A DNA stretch of 64,000 nucleotides from Phylloscopus collybita (Eukaryota; Chordata; Aves; Passeriformes; Phylloscopidae). Numbering within the stretch: the first letter of the stretch is position 1; every line of letters begins with the position of its first letter. Under the pieces are notes generated by a model, which was given only the letters and a program-made list of their open reading frames with translations, was not told the origin of the DNA and ran no database searches. Shown piece after piece: positions 1-11,700 of the stretch. Location of the stretch: the NCBI GenBank assembly GCA_027886175.1, contig JAJNNQ010000004.1, positions 1,302,001-1,366,000 on the forward strand, written 5' to 3'. The translations under genes were made by a program, and so were the position numbers.

Positions 1-2
1 GG

Positions 3-1106
3 GGATGGCTGAATCGCTGGAAAAAGGCCAACTGGCAGCGCAGAGGGAAACCCATCTGGGCTGCTGAGATCTGGCAGGACATTGCTACCCGAGTAGAGAA
101 GCTAACCGTGAAGGTTCGACACGTGGATGCGCACGTGCCCAAGAGTCGGGCTAATGAGGAGCATCGCAACAATGAGCAGGTAGACAAAGCTGCCAAGGTG
201 AAAGTATCACAGGTGGATCTAGACTGGCAGCACAAGGGAGAATTATTCCTAGCTCGTTGGGCCCATGATGCCTCTGGTCATCAGGGAAGAGATGCAACAT
301 ACCGATGGGCCCGTGACCGAGGGGTGGACCTTACTATGGACAGCATATCACAGGTCATCCATGACTGTGAGACCTGCGCTGCAATCAAACAGGCCAAGCG
401 GGTGAAGCCTCTGTGGTACGGTGGACGATGGTTGAAGTACAGGTATGGGGAAGCCTGGCAAATTGACTACATCACCCTTCCCCAGACCCGCCAAGGCAAG
501 CGCTACGTACTGACCATGGTAGAAGCAACCACAGGTTGGCTGGAGACCTATCCTGTGCCTCATGCCACTGCCCGGAACACCATCCTGGGCCTGGAAAAAC
601 AAGTCCTGTGGAGACACGGCACCCCAGAGAGAATCGAGTCAGACAACGGGACACATTTCAAGAATGGCCTTATAAACACCTGGGCCAAAGAACATGGTAT
701 TGAATGGATATACCACATTCCTTATCATGCACCAGCTGCCGGGAAAGTTGAACGGTGCAATGGACTATTAAAGACCACCCTGAAGGCACTTGGCGGAGGA
801 ACCTTCAAGAACTGGGACATAAACTTAGCCAAAGCCACCTGGATGGTAAACACCCGAGGCTCCATCAATCGAGCTGGTCCGGCCCAGTCTGAACCCTTGC
901 ACACAGTGGATGGAGATAAAGTCCCTGTGGTACACCTGAAAGGGATTTTAGGAAAGACTGTTTGGATTAATCCCACCTCAGGCAAAGGCAGACCCATCCG
1001 TGGGATTGTTTTTGCTCAAGGACCTGGTTACACTTGGTGGGTAATGCAAAAAGATGGAGAAACCCGTTGTGTACCACAAGGAGACTTGATTCTGAGTGAG
1101 AACTAA
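3..1106 (+). CDS. ERV-L-like pol, 3' part: RNase H tail and complete integrase (5' end outside window)
   Basis: The frame is open from base 3 to a TAA at 1104-1106, so this is the C-terminal 367 residues of a retroviral Pol cut by the window edge; the Met at 108 is internal, not a start. The first ~60 residues look like the end of RNase H, with an HVDAH segment and a later N-x3-VDKAA segment. The integrase follows. Counting from the Met at 108, the zinc-binding HHCC set is H53, H58, C87 and C90. The catalytic triad is D120, D179 and E215, with exactly 35 residues between the last two (DD35E). A C-terminal domain runs to residue 332. The motif style (WQIDY, ESDNGTHF, PYHAPAAGKVER) resembles class III ERV-L integrases. 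Only ~100 bp separate the stop from the 3' LTR, so there is no env, as usual for ERV-L. No frameshift or stop is visible, which suggests a fairly young copy. The upstream gag, protease and RT state is unknown. Confidence 0.9.
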   Translation, partial: GWLNRWKKANWQRRGKPIWAAEIWQDIATRVEKLTVKVRHVDAHVPKSRANEEHRNNEQVDKAAKVKVSQVDLDWQHKGELFLARWAHDASGHQGRDATYRWARDRGVDLTMDSISQVIHDCETCAAIKQAKRVKPLWYGGRWLKYRYGEAWQIDYITLPQTRQGKRYVLTMVEATTGWLETYPVPHATARNTILGLEKQVLWRHGTPERIESDNGTHFKNGLINTWAKEHGIEWIYHIPYHAPAAGKVERCNGLLKTTLKALGGGTFKNWDINLAKATWMVNTRGSINRAGPAQSEPLHTVDGDKVPVVHLKGILGKTVWINPTSGKGRPIRGIVFAQGPGYTWWVMQKDGETRCVPQGDLILSEN

Positions 1107-1185
1107 AATCAGCGTGTAGGGTTTTATTCTCTGTATATACGTATGTATATGTATGTATCTGTGAGAGTGTATGATGTAGATGGTG

Positions 1186-1205
1186 ATAGAATAAGGGGTG
1201 GATTA
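1186..1205 (+). other. Polypurine tract of the ERV-L-like provirus
   Basis: A purine-rich run (AATAAGGGGTGGA) ends three bases before the TGTCC that opens the 3' LTR. In retroviruses this position primes plus-strand DNA synthesis. The position and composition fit; the exact boundary is inferred. Confidence 0.55.
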
Positions 1206-1728
1206 TGTCCTAGGTTACAATATAAAATTGTGCCCAGGGATGTATTCTATCCCCATGAGCCGTTGGAGCCAAGGTGGGGCAGTGTTCTCCCTTATCTTCT
1301 GTTAACAAGCCCAACAATGCCTTCCCGGAAAACGTTATCTCTGTTTAATGGGCCATCAAGAACCCATTTGCACGACTGATAAGATGAAATCATGCTATTG
1401 TGAGATGCTCTGCCCAGGGGGAGGAGCCAAGCATTCCCACCTGGATATAATCCAGGGTTTGAGACCCCACTGGCAGCTTCTATCCACTGAAATCTCAGAG
1501 GAGACGAGCTACCAGACATTTCTACAGGGATCACTGCTTTGGATCATCTCTGCTCCAGCGGAACCACATCTGCTGCTCCAGGAGGATTTCCCGGACTGCT
1601 TCAAACACCCTGACCAACAGGGTGTTAGGTTGTATCATTCTATTTATTTCACCTTTTTTTCCCTTCTTCTTCTATTAAATTGTATCTCTGACTGGGAGTC
1701 TCAATGGTTTTGCTTTCAAACCAGCACA
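1206..1728 (+). mobile_element. 3' LTR of the ERV-L-like provirus
   Basis: Begins TGTCCTAGGTTACA and ends CAAACCAGCACA, the same termini as the two solo LTRs at 2144-2764 and 3619-4246. At 523 bp it is about 100 bp shorter than those copies: it lacks a central block found between the 'ACCAGACA' and 'GATCATCTC' segments. It is also clearly more diverged from them than they are from each other. A TATA-like GGATATAATCC lies in the middle and an ATTAAA polyadenylation-type signal near the 3' end. The 5-bp duplication would be AGAGA (1729-1733), but its partner lies outside the window. The 78- and 135-residue ORFs inside are incidental. Confidence 0.85.
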
Positions 1729-1733
1729 AGAGA

Positions 1734-2060
1734 GCACCCCACTAAGAGCCAATGAGAGCCCAAAGAATACACCAATCAGGGAAAGGATCGAAAACAGACC
1801 AATCCCTGAGGGGACTGAGACTTTAAAAGGGACTGACCACAGTCAGTGGAGGCTTTGCTCTCATGAACTGAACTGTTGTGAGGGATGTGCTGTGCATACG
1901 TTTCTGGTTTCTCTGACTTGCTGTGAGGGGCTGGGACTAGCTCAGCCCCTTGTTCCTGTAGCCAATTTTATAGCAATAAACGATTGGCCTTTCCTTTTTT
2001 TTACCACCTTTGGATTTACGGCCTTGTCATTCATTTTCCAACATTGTATCAATTCCACAC
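1734..2060 (+). mobile_element. Truncated LTR of a second, unrelated ERV family
   Basis: This stretch has promoter-like order on the + strand: CCAAT-type boxes near 1749, 1773 and 1799, a TTTAAAAG TATA-like box near 1823, an AATAAA signal near 1975, and an end at TTCCACA near 2058. That order matches U3-R-U5 of an LTR. Its 5' part is missing, and the ERV-L provirus abuts it directly, so the provirus probably inserted into this older LTR. The family is not recognised; the call rests on architecture only. Confidence 0.5.
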
Positions 2061-2143
2061 TAAAGCAAAAGCTAGCAGAACCAGGAGACTACAGACATCA
2101 AAACTTTGATAGTAGCAGCTGCAGTTTCATCTCAGTATATACC

Positions 2144-2764
2144 TATGCTGGTTTGAAAGCAAAACCAGTGGGACTCGCAGTCAGAGATATAATTTAATAG
2201 GAGAAGAGAGGAAAAAAAAAAAAGTAAAATAAAATAAATGAAACAATACAACCTGACACCCTGTTGTTTAGTGTGTTTGAAGCAGTCCAAAAGTAAGTCC
2301 TCACGGAATGGCAGATGTGGTTCTGTTGGAGTAGAGATGATCCTGAGAGAGAAGGGTCCAGTGATGGTGAGAGGGGTCCAGTCTTCCTCCAGGAATCCAG
2401 TGGAACCAGATGAGGTGTTCTTGTCAAAGCAGTGATTCTGTCTGGTAGCTCTTGTCTCCTCTAAGAGTCCAGTGGATAAAAGCTGCTCGTGATGTCTCAA
2501 ACCCTGGATTATATCCAGGTGGGAATGCTTGGCTCCTCCCCCTGGGCGGAGCATCTCACAATGGGATGGTCTCATTCTATGAGTCATGCAGTGGGTCCTT
2601 GATGGCCCATTACACAGAGATAACTCCCTGAGGAAGTTGTCTATGAGTCATGTGGCAAGGCTCGTTAACAGAAGATAAGGAGAACACTGCCCCACCTTGG
2701 CTCCAACGGCTCATGGGGATAGAATACATACCTTGGGCACAATTTTACATTGTAACCTAGGACA
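2144..2764 (-). mobile_element. Solo LTR, same family as the ERV-L-like provirus, reverse orientation
   Basis: Read on the - strand it starts TGTCCTAGG and ends CCAGCATA, where the other copies have CCAGCACA (one base change). It includes the ~100-bp central block absent from the LTR at 1206-1728. The flanks ATACC (2139-2143) and ATACT (2765-2769) are a 5-bp target-site duplication with one mismatch, so this is an independent insertion reduced to a solo LTR by LTR-LTR recombination. It is nearly identical to the copy at 3619-4246. The 151-residue ORF in it is an LTR shadow, not a gene. Confidence 0.88.
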
Positions 2765-2769
2765 ATACT

Positions 2770-3456
2770 GCTTCAATAAGTGCAGAAATACAGTATCAAA
2801 AGAAAACTACTATTAACAAATGTGCTTTGAGTCTTACTGCTTTCACTTTGCTTCAGCAAACAAGCCCCAGAGTAAAATGAGAGACCAATTTCCCTTTTTT
2901 CCCTGCATAGGATTGAGGTAAGACCTGATACTGTTTTATCCAGCATACAGTTTAAGTTCTGAGACTTCCATTTCCCCTTCAAGCAGATTCTGCAGCACAA
3001 CACAACACAAATCTGTTCCACTGACTTTATTACAAAAGCATTTGAGGTTACTGGTAAAGTTCAGTGCTAAGATAAGCTTGATGAAGTGTTGAGTCAGTTG
3101 ATAATGGGAAAAGTCACTGGCTGTACCTCCTTGCTAGCTGCATCCAGCTCCTGGCCTTCAGTTCAAGAGATGCGGTCATGTTCACAGTTGCTGGAGATTC
3201 TAGACCAGAGGGATTATATCCACACTGCACTGGTGTAGTGCCCCATGGGCATAAAGCAAATACTGCTTTCTGTGGCAGTCAGTGTTTTTCCAGCCTGCCA
3301 GCATAGTATTTTCTTATGTGCCACTGAAATGGTACGTTGCATGCCTTAGGTAGCCTAAGTGCATGTACAGCTGTTTTGAACATGCAAAACCTTCTCAGAT
3401 ATGACTAAAAGAGTTCATATGGCACACCTGATGCTGTATTATCCAGACTGGCTTTT
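2770..3456. other. Unassigned sequence between two solo LTRs
   Basis: About 690 bp of AT-leaning DNA. No coding exon, RNA gene or repeat family is recognised. It forms the spacer of the large inverted repeat made by the flanking solo LTRs. Confidence 0.5.
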
Positions 3457-3461
3457 GAACA

Positions 3462-4857
3462 TGTCTTAGTTTGAAAGATGTGTCTGCTAGGGAGAGCAGG
3501 GCCTCCCTTGGAATGGAAAATTCAAACCCCGTCCCTCCAGATTATTATAGTTTTGAAAACTGAGTGGGCTCTCAGGCAAAGATATGGGGATAGGAATAAC
3601 AGTTCTTTACTAGTATGTTGTCCTAGGTTACAATGTAAAATTGTGCCCAAGGTATGTATTCTATCCCCAGGAGCCGTTGGAGCCAAGGTGGGGCAGTGTT
3701 TTCCTTATCTTCTGCTAACGAGCCCAACAATGCCTTGCCACATGACTCATAGACAACTTCCTCAGGGAGTTATCTCTGTGTAATGGGCCATCAAGGACCC
3801 ACTGCATGACTCATAGAATGAGACCATCCCATTGTGAGATGCTCCGCCCAGGGGGAGGAGCCAAGCATTCCCACCTGGATATAATCCAGGGTTTGAGACA
3901 TCACGAGCAGCTTTTATCCACTGGACTCTTAGAGGAGACAAGAGCTACCAGACAGAATCACTGCTTTGACAAGAACACCTCATCTGGTTCCACTGGATTC
4001 CTGGAGGAAGACTGGACCCTTCTCACCATCACTGGACCCTTCTCTCTCAGGATCATCTCTACTCCAACAGAACCACATCTGCCATTCCGTGAGGACTTAC
4101 TTTTGGACTGCTTCAAACACACTAAACAACAGGGTGTCAGGTTGCATTGTTCCATTTATTTTATTTTATTTTTTTTTTCCTCTCTTCTCCTATTAAATTA
4201 TATCTCTGACTGCGAGTCTCACTGGTTTTGCTTTCAAACCAGCACATATGTATAACAAGGCAAACAAACAACAACAACTACAGCATTAACAACAAAACAG
4301 AACCAGGAACCTCGAGGGGCTTTGCTTCACAAAGCCCAGGGCAGTCTGATCTCGATACCCCAGCGGTGGCAGCTGGAATGGCGGGGATGTCCCGGCAGGG
4401 CCGGGCAGTGCGGGGCCAGAAAGCAGCAAAAAGGTTCCAAGCCGGGCTGAAGGAATGGCGGCAGTGGGACAGGGCCAGCCCAGCTTCCGCAGGGCAGGAG
4501 GAGGAGCTCAGAGTTCCAGGACACACAAGCAGATGGTGGTAGATTTCCCAGGACTGGACTTGGTGACAGTGAACTCCTCCCGCAGCAAGCAGCAGCCTGG
4601 CCGTCCTTCCTCTGATGCTGAGAGCAGGAGACAGCCTAGCTGCTCCCACCCCTATCCTTTACCTGCCCCAAAACCTCGAGGTATCTTTTCCTCTCCAGAG
4701 AAAACTCCCAGAGACCAAAAATGGTGTAGCCTGGTGCTACACTTTCCTTTGGCCATTTTGTTTTCCTCAGGCACCCATAAGTACTCTCTAGTTAGTTTCC
4801 CAACGACATGGTAGAAAAAAAAATTCTGCAAGGAAAAAAAAAATCCAACCCCTAACA
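3462..4857 (+). mobile_element. Older LTR element split by the nested solo LTR at 3619-4246
   Basis: Begins TGTCTTAGTTTGAAAG, a start typical of avian LTRs, and ends CCCCTAACA. The 5-bp duplication GAACA is exact on both sides (3457-3461 and 4858-4862). Removing the nested LTR and its extra TATGT copy leaves about 763 bp with TG...CA ends. This explains the otherwise odd GC-rich segment at about 4360-4670 and the A-rich tail at 4812-4850. The family is not named; the assignment rests on termini and duplication. The orientation is assigned from the TGTCTTAG start and is less certain. Confidence 0.7.
3619..4246 (+). mobile_element. Solo LTR, ERV-L-like family, nested in an older LTR
   Basis: Runs from TGTCCTAGG to CCAGCACA with an exact TATGT duplication at 3614-3618 and 4247-4251. 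It is 628 bp, nearly identical to the reverse-strand copy at 2144-2764, and keeps the ~100-bp central block missing from 1206-1728. A TATA-like GGATATAATCC and an ATTAAA signal are visible. The clean 5-bp duplication fits an ERV-L-type integrase like the one encoded at 3-1106. The ORFs inside are incidental. Confidence 0.92.
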
Positions 4858-4862
4858 GAACA

Positions 4863-6825
4863 GAATGAGCTACCTTCAAAATTATGTTTACATCTTATAT
4901 TAGAGAGAATTCATTTTCTTTCTTAGGGGAAAAAAACCCCAGAAATAAAAACCTAACAAAACCCCCAACCAATCAAAGGAAAAAACCCCGCATAAGACCA
5001 AAAGAAAACAAATCTAAAGCAAATCTAAATCTAAAGGATTACGTAAATTAACATTTATTTAGTAGAGACATCAAGGAGTCAAGAAAAGGAACTGAGCAAT
5101 TCAGCCTAGATCAGTACCGGCAGAGTTATCACAGATATCTTTCCAGAAAGAGGAATTAAGGGAACAGTTTGATGAATAAACTTTTACAGGGGATGATTTG
5201 TAAATACAAAAATCTTGCAGTCATTTATATTGATATAAGCTGAAAGCAGGGGGTACCCAGCCTCCTGTTTACATGAGACACATAACTCATGTGGTGGAGA
5301 AACAGAAGCAGCACAAGACCAACCATGGAGGACCAAGGAGGCAGGGTTTTCGAGGGTTGTTTACAGGTAGATGATAATACTGATCGCCAGCCACTGATTA
5401 GGTCATTATAGTTGGGATGGGTTAGCTTGTGGACCTCAAGGCAATTCAAAACTCACTGAAACACTTCTTGGCTCATTTCATGCATTGTGTGTGGGCTTGG
5501 ATACCCAGGAGTCTCCACCTGTGCAATGTATTACAATCTGTTGTGCAAGCACTGCATCTAGAATGCACAGTCTGCTCAAGGACTTAGGTAGGCCATCCCT
5601 TGCTTAAATACTTGGTGGGTAGAGGGGACCCAGGTTCTTTCCCTCTAATCAAGTAATCATACTAAAATCAACTCATCTTTTAAAATGGCATGTATAGAAA
5701 TTATTAAAATTACAGGCTTTATCAAAATGACACTCTAAAGACAGACTCATCCCTGTGAATAGTTTGAGACAGGGTAAAAACTTGGATTTAATTGTAAAAG
5801 AGTAAGAAGACCTCAATAATAGTATGCCTTCAGAAGGAAGATTATTATTTAAATTTTTTATCTGGTAATTCACCATTATCTCCTGGACGACTTGCAGAAT
5901 GATTTATCTTTGACAAGTAGCTATAAAGTGAATATTCATCTGACCTTACTATTCTCAGTCAAAAGAATAAATAGGGTAATTAAAAATACTTGCTTTTTTC
6001 TGTTAATATATAATTGTCTTTTAATAGTGCTGGTCAAATAATAGAATGATAACTCTATGGTGAAAAAATAGAATCAAAACAAAATAATTCTCTCCCAATA
6101 TATTAGTTTCTGTACCATGTTTTGCTACTAAAAATCTCCAGGTTTTTGGGGATAAATTCTCTCCACATAATATTATTTTTATAAAACTGTGAGTTTACTG
6201 GTTTTTACAATTTTATTCAATACTAATTTTCAATTTAGAGTTATAAAAGCCGTTCGAATATGCAGTATTTAGAAAACGGAAGAAATGTATTAGTTGACAG
6301 GCAGTATTAAATGCAAAAGATAAGGCAGTGTTTGCATTGATCTATGTCAAACAGAAGACAGGTGCTAAAATTTTGGGACAGGTTCAGACTAAATGTTTGC
6401 TTTTTAGAGACAGACCAAAATCTCCTTAGATCGTAAATTAAGGAATAAAAGTCATTATAGGAATAATAATGACTAACAGGTAGAAGACAAGGCTTAAAAG
6501 GAAAAAAAATCTCCTAACTAAGCTTTGTCTCTATTTGTAACATGTTTTTCTCATATTATGCTGTTTTATGGATTAAAAGAACCATCTCAAGTTTAGAACT
6601 TCACATAATATATCATGCCATGCACAATAATTAATGTAGGAATATTAATAATAAATCTCCTTTATGAAAGATGCTGAATTTTGTGATGGTTGTGATATTT
6701 CTTATTTTCTCTTTTTCCTAAAGAAGCAGTAAAAATATCATCAACCTATATTGTTGTTTCAGAAATTCTGCAGAGCAGTATAACAAAGTGCTCACATGCT
6801 GGGTGTTCATACAATTAAAATTTGG
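4863..6825. other. AT-rich intergenic sequence, nothing recognised
   Basis: Contains A-rich stretches at about 4925-5035 and otherwise unremarkable sequence. I see no exon with flanking splice signals, no RNA gene and no clear repeat. Confidence 0.5.
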
Positions 6826-6829
6826 GGTT

Positions 6830-7085
6830 GAGTATGGCATGAAGCTATGTCAGGGAAAGTTTAAGCTGGATATCAGGAAAAGGTTCTTCACCCAGAAGTG
6901 GTTGGGCACTGGAACAGGCTCCCCAGGGAAGTGGTCACAGCACCAAGCCTGACAGAGCTCAAGAAATGTTTCGACAACACTGTCAGGCACATAGTATGAG
7001 TCTTGGGAATCCTGTGGAGAGCAGGAGTTAGACTCCAGGACCCTTGTAGGTCCCCTCCAAGAGAGGAGATTCTATGATCCTGTAT
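6830..7085 (+). mobile_element. CR1 LINE 3'-end fragment
   Basis: Carries hallmark avian CR1 3' ORF2/UTR wording: GGATATCAGGAAAAGGTTCT, TTCACCCAGA, GGAACAGGCTCCCCAGGGAA and GGTCACAGCACCAAGCCTGA, ending near GATTCTATGAT. It is 5'-truncated, as most CR1 copies are. The same segment recurs at 22660-22948, so the two can be compared directly. Confidence 0.9.
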
Positions 7086-8345
7086 GCCAATCTCTCATCA
7101 GCTTTGAGCATGGAATCCTGCAGCAAAATTACTGGAATTTCCAGTATTTTTGGTGTCAGTATGGATTTCTTGTAATTTTGCTGCCTTAGTTTTTCATCAT
7201 TATGCTGAAGTTTTCTTTCCTGGGTTTCACTATCAGTAACACTATGAAGTCGTTTTCTCAGCAAAGCAAGATATAACTTTACCCACAGTGATGCCATATA
7301 GAGCAATAACAGGCTGGCCTGGTATATGAGAGGAGGTCTTGGCAAGGGCGTACACAGGATACAGTGGAGGGATATGGCCATGGAATGATAAGAACTGAGG
7401 CATGGGCTGGTTCTGAAGCTCCCAGCCCACCAGAGACCAGTTAAAGAAACAGAGACCTGGAGGTAGGAAAAGCTCTTTGCACGACTAGAAAAGTGAAAAA
7501 AATTACAAGTATTTAATGCACATAAAACAAGTAAAGCATACCAAACTCCAATTTAATATGGAGCTGTTAACCAGTGAGCAAAGAATAAGGTGTGAAAGTA
7601 TCATACAAAACATGTATATGGGGAAAAAAAAAGAAGGAAGGAGATTAGGAAAGAGAAATCAAAATCAACATGGCAAATTAATTTGAATGCTGATGTTTTA
7701 CTCCCTCTGTTTTCCTCCAGGTAATTGGAAACCATCTACATTAGGACTCAGAGGAGCAATAGAGAGCAAGTATAACACCAGGGAAAAAGATAGAAAGTAA
7801 GAAATGTATGTTCAACATTTTAAACTGTATTATTATGGAGAATTTTCTCCTTATCGCATTCTTATTTTTCTTTATCATTGCAGTAATTAGACATGGATAG
7901 ATAATATTTTTTTTTAATTAGCCTATTAAGATTTAATTTATACCATTGATAAATCCTTATCTTTATATATAAGGCATATTTACTTTTTTCATGCAAGATT
8001 TTGAGCGTAGCATGGGTTAGGCATGACTCCTTAACAGAATTTCAGACATTGTGCCTGGAGTTACCTGTTGGTAACCTCAACTATGTGGCAAGGAAAACCT
8101 ATGTTGAGACTCCCTGTGTACTCCTGGAACTCCAGAATAAACTCCTTAGATACAGGAAGAAGATCTTTAGTCTCTTGGGGGCTGACAAATGCAACTTTGA
8201 ATTGCTTGCTGTAACAACAATGGAGGTAGTTTTATATATGCTCAATATTACTGCAATAACCTCTCACATGACTCTTCTTGATTTCCACTATAGCTTTTTT
8301 CCTATAAAGCATTATGAAGGGAGACTTCCTGGAACACATAATGTA
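7086..8345. other. Intergenic sequence, nothing recognised
   Basis: AT-leaning unique-looking DNA between two CR1 fragments. No coding or RNA gene signal is seen. Confidence 0.45.
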
Positions 8346-8690
8346 CAAATCACAGAATCACTACACTGGAAGAAACCTTTAAGATCATCAAGTCTCACCC
8401 ATTGCCTAAGACCACCTCAACAGAACCATGGCACCGAGTGCCATGTCGAGTTTTTCTTTAAACACATCAAGGGATGGTGACTCCACCACCTCCCCAGGCA
8501 GACCATTCCAGTACTTTATCACTCTTTCTGTAAAAATTTTTTTTCCTAATATCCTACCATTCCCTGGCTCAGTTTAAGACTGTGTCCTCTCATTCTGTCA
8601 GTTGCTGCCTGGAGGAAGAGACCAACCCCCACCTGGCTACAACCACCTTTCAGGAAGTTATAGAGAGTGATAAGGTACCCATATACTTCT
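8346..8690 (-). mobile_element. CR1 LINE 3'-end fragment, reverse orientation
   Basis: The + strand starts with ATCACAGAATCACTACACTG and continues through AAGATCATCAAGTC, GACTCCACCACCTCCCCAGG and CTGTGTCCTCTCATTCTGTC. These are reverse complements of the CR1 3' region, with the CR1 3' terminus at the left end. It overlaps the last half of a 159-residue ORF beginning at 8001, which is therefore not a gene. Confidence 0.9.
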
Positions 8691-8700
8691 CTTTGGCACT

Positions 8701-11700
8701 GGCTCTATCTCTCAGAGCTTCCTCAGTTCTCCATTTAATATCCAGTAAATTCTGAATTCTGTTTTCCAGGTACTATGTATGTGCATGCATTTTTGAAGCG
8801 TTGTGCAGGGATTTAGTCGTTTGATTTTCATTAATCAGTTTTGTGGCTAAAACACTGAATGAGAAATTGCCCCCAAAATGAAAATAGGTCTTCATCCTAA
8901 ATATTCTGTTTATTAATTTTTCATAATATGTTATCCACAACTAGAAAAATACTAAGTACCATTTCTTTTATTATTTAGGGTTACTAGTAATACAGAGAGG
9001 CTTTTAATTCTTGTCTATCTTAATGGTATCTGTTTCTGGGACCATATAGATGAGGTTAGTCTCTCTAGTATTTTCTGTCCGACACTGATCAAAAACAATA
9101 ATTAAACTATTCCTTGAAAACTTGAAAAGAAATATCTGTATGATTATATATGTCCTCTGTATATAGGCCCATTAAAGATGGCCTGTATAGAGACGTCCTT
9201 TAAATAAAACCCTCATGGTTCTAGCTGCTGTATAGAATAATAAGACAGGGCCAGTCCTGTTAGAGGAGATGTGTTGGATAGCAAACACATGTGTGAGGAA
9301 AGATAAGGCACTGAAGTGATATCCACGGAGCCTTTGGGTTCTTAAGACATGCAGTTCTGTGCTCTGTATTTTAACTTACCTTAGAGAGCCTCCACGTTCC
9401 TAAATATTTTCTCCTGAAACACCAGAGGTGAGTTAATAGCCAGGATAAAGGAGAACTCCAGAAAGTATCTTCAGGGTCTAAGAAAAACTAATTTTTGACA
9501 TATTCACAGCATTTTTTGCAACACTTCCCAGAAATAGTCTCACAGGTTTTCATAGTGTAAGTACTTGCAAAATCTATTATTTATTTCTCACAATGGAAAG
9601 TTAAAAGCTGGTGATCCAAATCATCTAAACTGTTCTTACAGAGTATTAGTGAGCCTGCTTACTGGTAGACATGGATGAACTTACTTTAACGTTCTATATG
9701 TGTATAAAATCAGAAACCAGTTATAATATCTGTTATAATGAGCACAAATCTATGCCAGCCAAAAATCAGATTTTCAAGTTGTTTAAGATCTGGGACACAT
9801 GTTCTTGTTGCTCAGTTGCAGAAGTTGTCCAATAGAACGTGTGACTCCAACAAACATGCAAATATAAATTATTTGAGAAACTAATCTATGGCGTTCCTGC
9901 CACCTGCTCCCTCACACTCCTCCCCACCGCCCCCAGGTGTTCTGGAGACTCTGAATAAAATTCTTAAAGATGACAATTACTTCTGAGGGTCAAGGACAAA
10001 AACGTGCAGAAGCTGAGCTCGTGAGCCTATTATTTTTCACAGAAGCAACACTGTTGAACTGCCAAAAACATCACGAGTTGTTCTCTAGTGCTCCTTCTGG
10101 CCGATGCTGTGAACCGTGACTTCAGGGAAAGCACGTTTGTAACAGGAAGAGGAGGGATGACTGAAACTTAGATGAAGGGCAAAATGTGAAAGATAATGAA
10201 ACTTCCTGAAAAGCCTAAGGTGTTACTTTCCTCTGGAAATAAGTGATCCCAACAGGAGGTGACATTCAAACCCGCTGAAGTAGAATCTGCTCCAGGACTA
10301 AACTTGACCGCACCCACATGTCTTTAATGTATGATTAATGAGCCATGATAGACATACATCAGGTCAATGAAGCTAACACTAATAGATGGAACTTTTTTTA
10401 ACAAAACTCCCTGAATAATGATGTGCACATGGTAAGTGGTGCGGATATTTAGATAAATACAACCAGACGTGAAGGGTGATAGGAATTTGCTTTAGGGGAC
10501 TGAGTCATTTATTCAGGAGAAGGAAATTATTATAATATTTTTTCTTTTTTTAGTATTCATAGACATTTAAAGAATTATATCTGTGTGTTGGGCAAAGCTG
10601 TTTATATGCTTGAAATAAGCCAAGCACATGGTGGGGCAGAAGAGAGAAAAAGCACAAATCCATGGGAACTTGTTGCTCAAGGCAGCTCTGGAGTTTAGGG
10701 TTAAATGGCTCTTTTTCTGTCCATCTTGATACATAGCTTGAGGCTCTGTCTCTGTTTTGGCATGCTTCTATGCTGGCAGCTCTAAAGGGTTATGTTTGAG
10801 AGAGGAAGGTTTTAGTGCATGCTGTAATCCCATAATGCATATACATGAAATAGAAGAGTATCAAGGGGCTGCAGCAAGACCCAAACCTTCCCTTACCTTT
10901 GCTAGCAGTTACTTGGATTTTGAATAAATTTGCTTTATTTGGAATAAGACTAACTTCTCATCTCTGCACCCGGACAGTATAAGAGATGTGTGCACCATTC
11001 TCCCTGTTCCAACCGCCTGATTCTCTACCAGTGATTCAAATGCTTATTTAATTATAAAACCTGGCAGCAATGGCCAGATGTACCCATGCAATTCAGGCTG
11101 AAGGGTACAGGGGTTTTCTTCATAGCTGAGTTGCAACAGCATGCCATGAACCCTTGGTTGACAGGCAAAGTTTTAGGCTCTTTCCGCTGTTCACCAGTGT
11201 GTAAAGGCACTCAGGGGAGAACTCAGATATTTGGGCTACTGGATATTGTCTTTGCACTGTTTAAAGCAAGGGGGTTTGGAACTTGAAGGAGAGTGTTTGG
11301 CTGAGGTGAGGGCAAGGTTATAGGTCAAATGACTGTGGGATGGCACATATAAATCTAGTGGGTAAAACCAGTCTCTTCCTCTTCTGGAGACAATGTGCCA
11401 TAGTTGTAGGAATTCGACTTCTCTTCACAATGTGAATTCAGAGTTTTTGAACTTAAGTTTAGCCTCAATCTCAAAATAATTAAGGCAATGCCTGTGACTG
11501 TTGCACTTTTGAACTTCTCAAAGAAAACAGCTTCTAGTTCCTAAACATGGGTCAGGCAGCTGGCTGCTGAGTGCCTTCAGTCGGCAGAATCACTCTGCCC
11601 AGCAAACCAACTGACCTTTCTCTAAACAGTTCTCTCCACAAATCCTGTTTAGCTTTCAAAAGGCTGTCCTTCTAGTTTGTTTGCAAAATCACACAGTGAG

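Noticed and set aside
2132..4255. 149-151 residue ORFs as a duplicated gene pair
   Set aside because: Both are readings through the two solo LTRs, which have LTR termini and target duplications; the similarity is that of the repeat.
4360..4670. GC-rich patch as a small promoter or gene
   Set aside because: It falls inside the older LTR (3462-4857) defined by TG...CA ends and the GAACA duplication.
8001..8480. 159-residue ORF
   Set aside because: Its last 45 or so codons read through the antisense CR1 fragment starting at 8346, and the rest has no recognisable domain.
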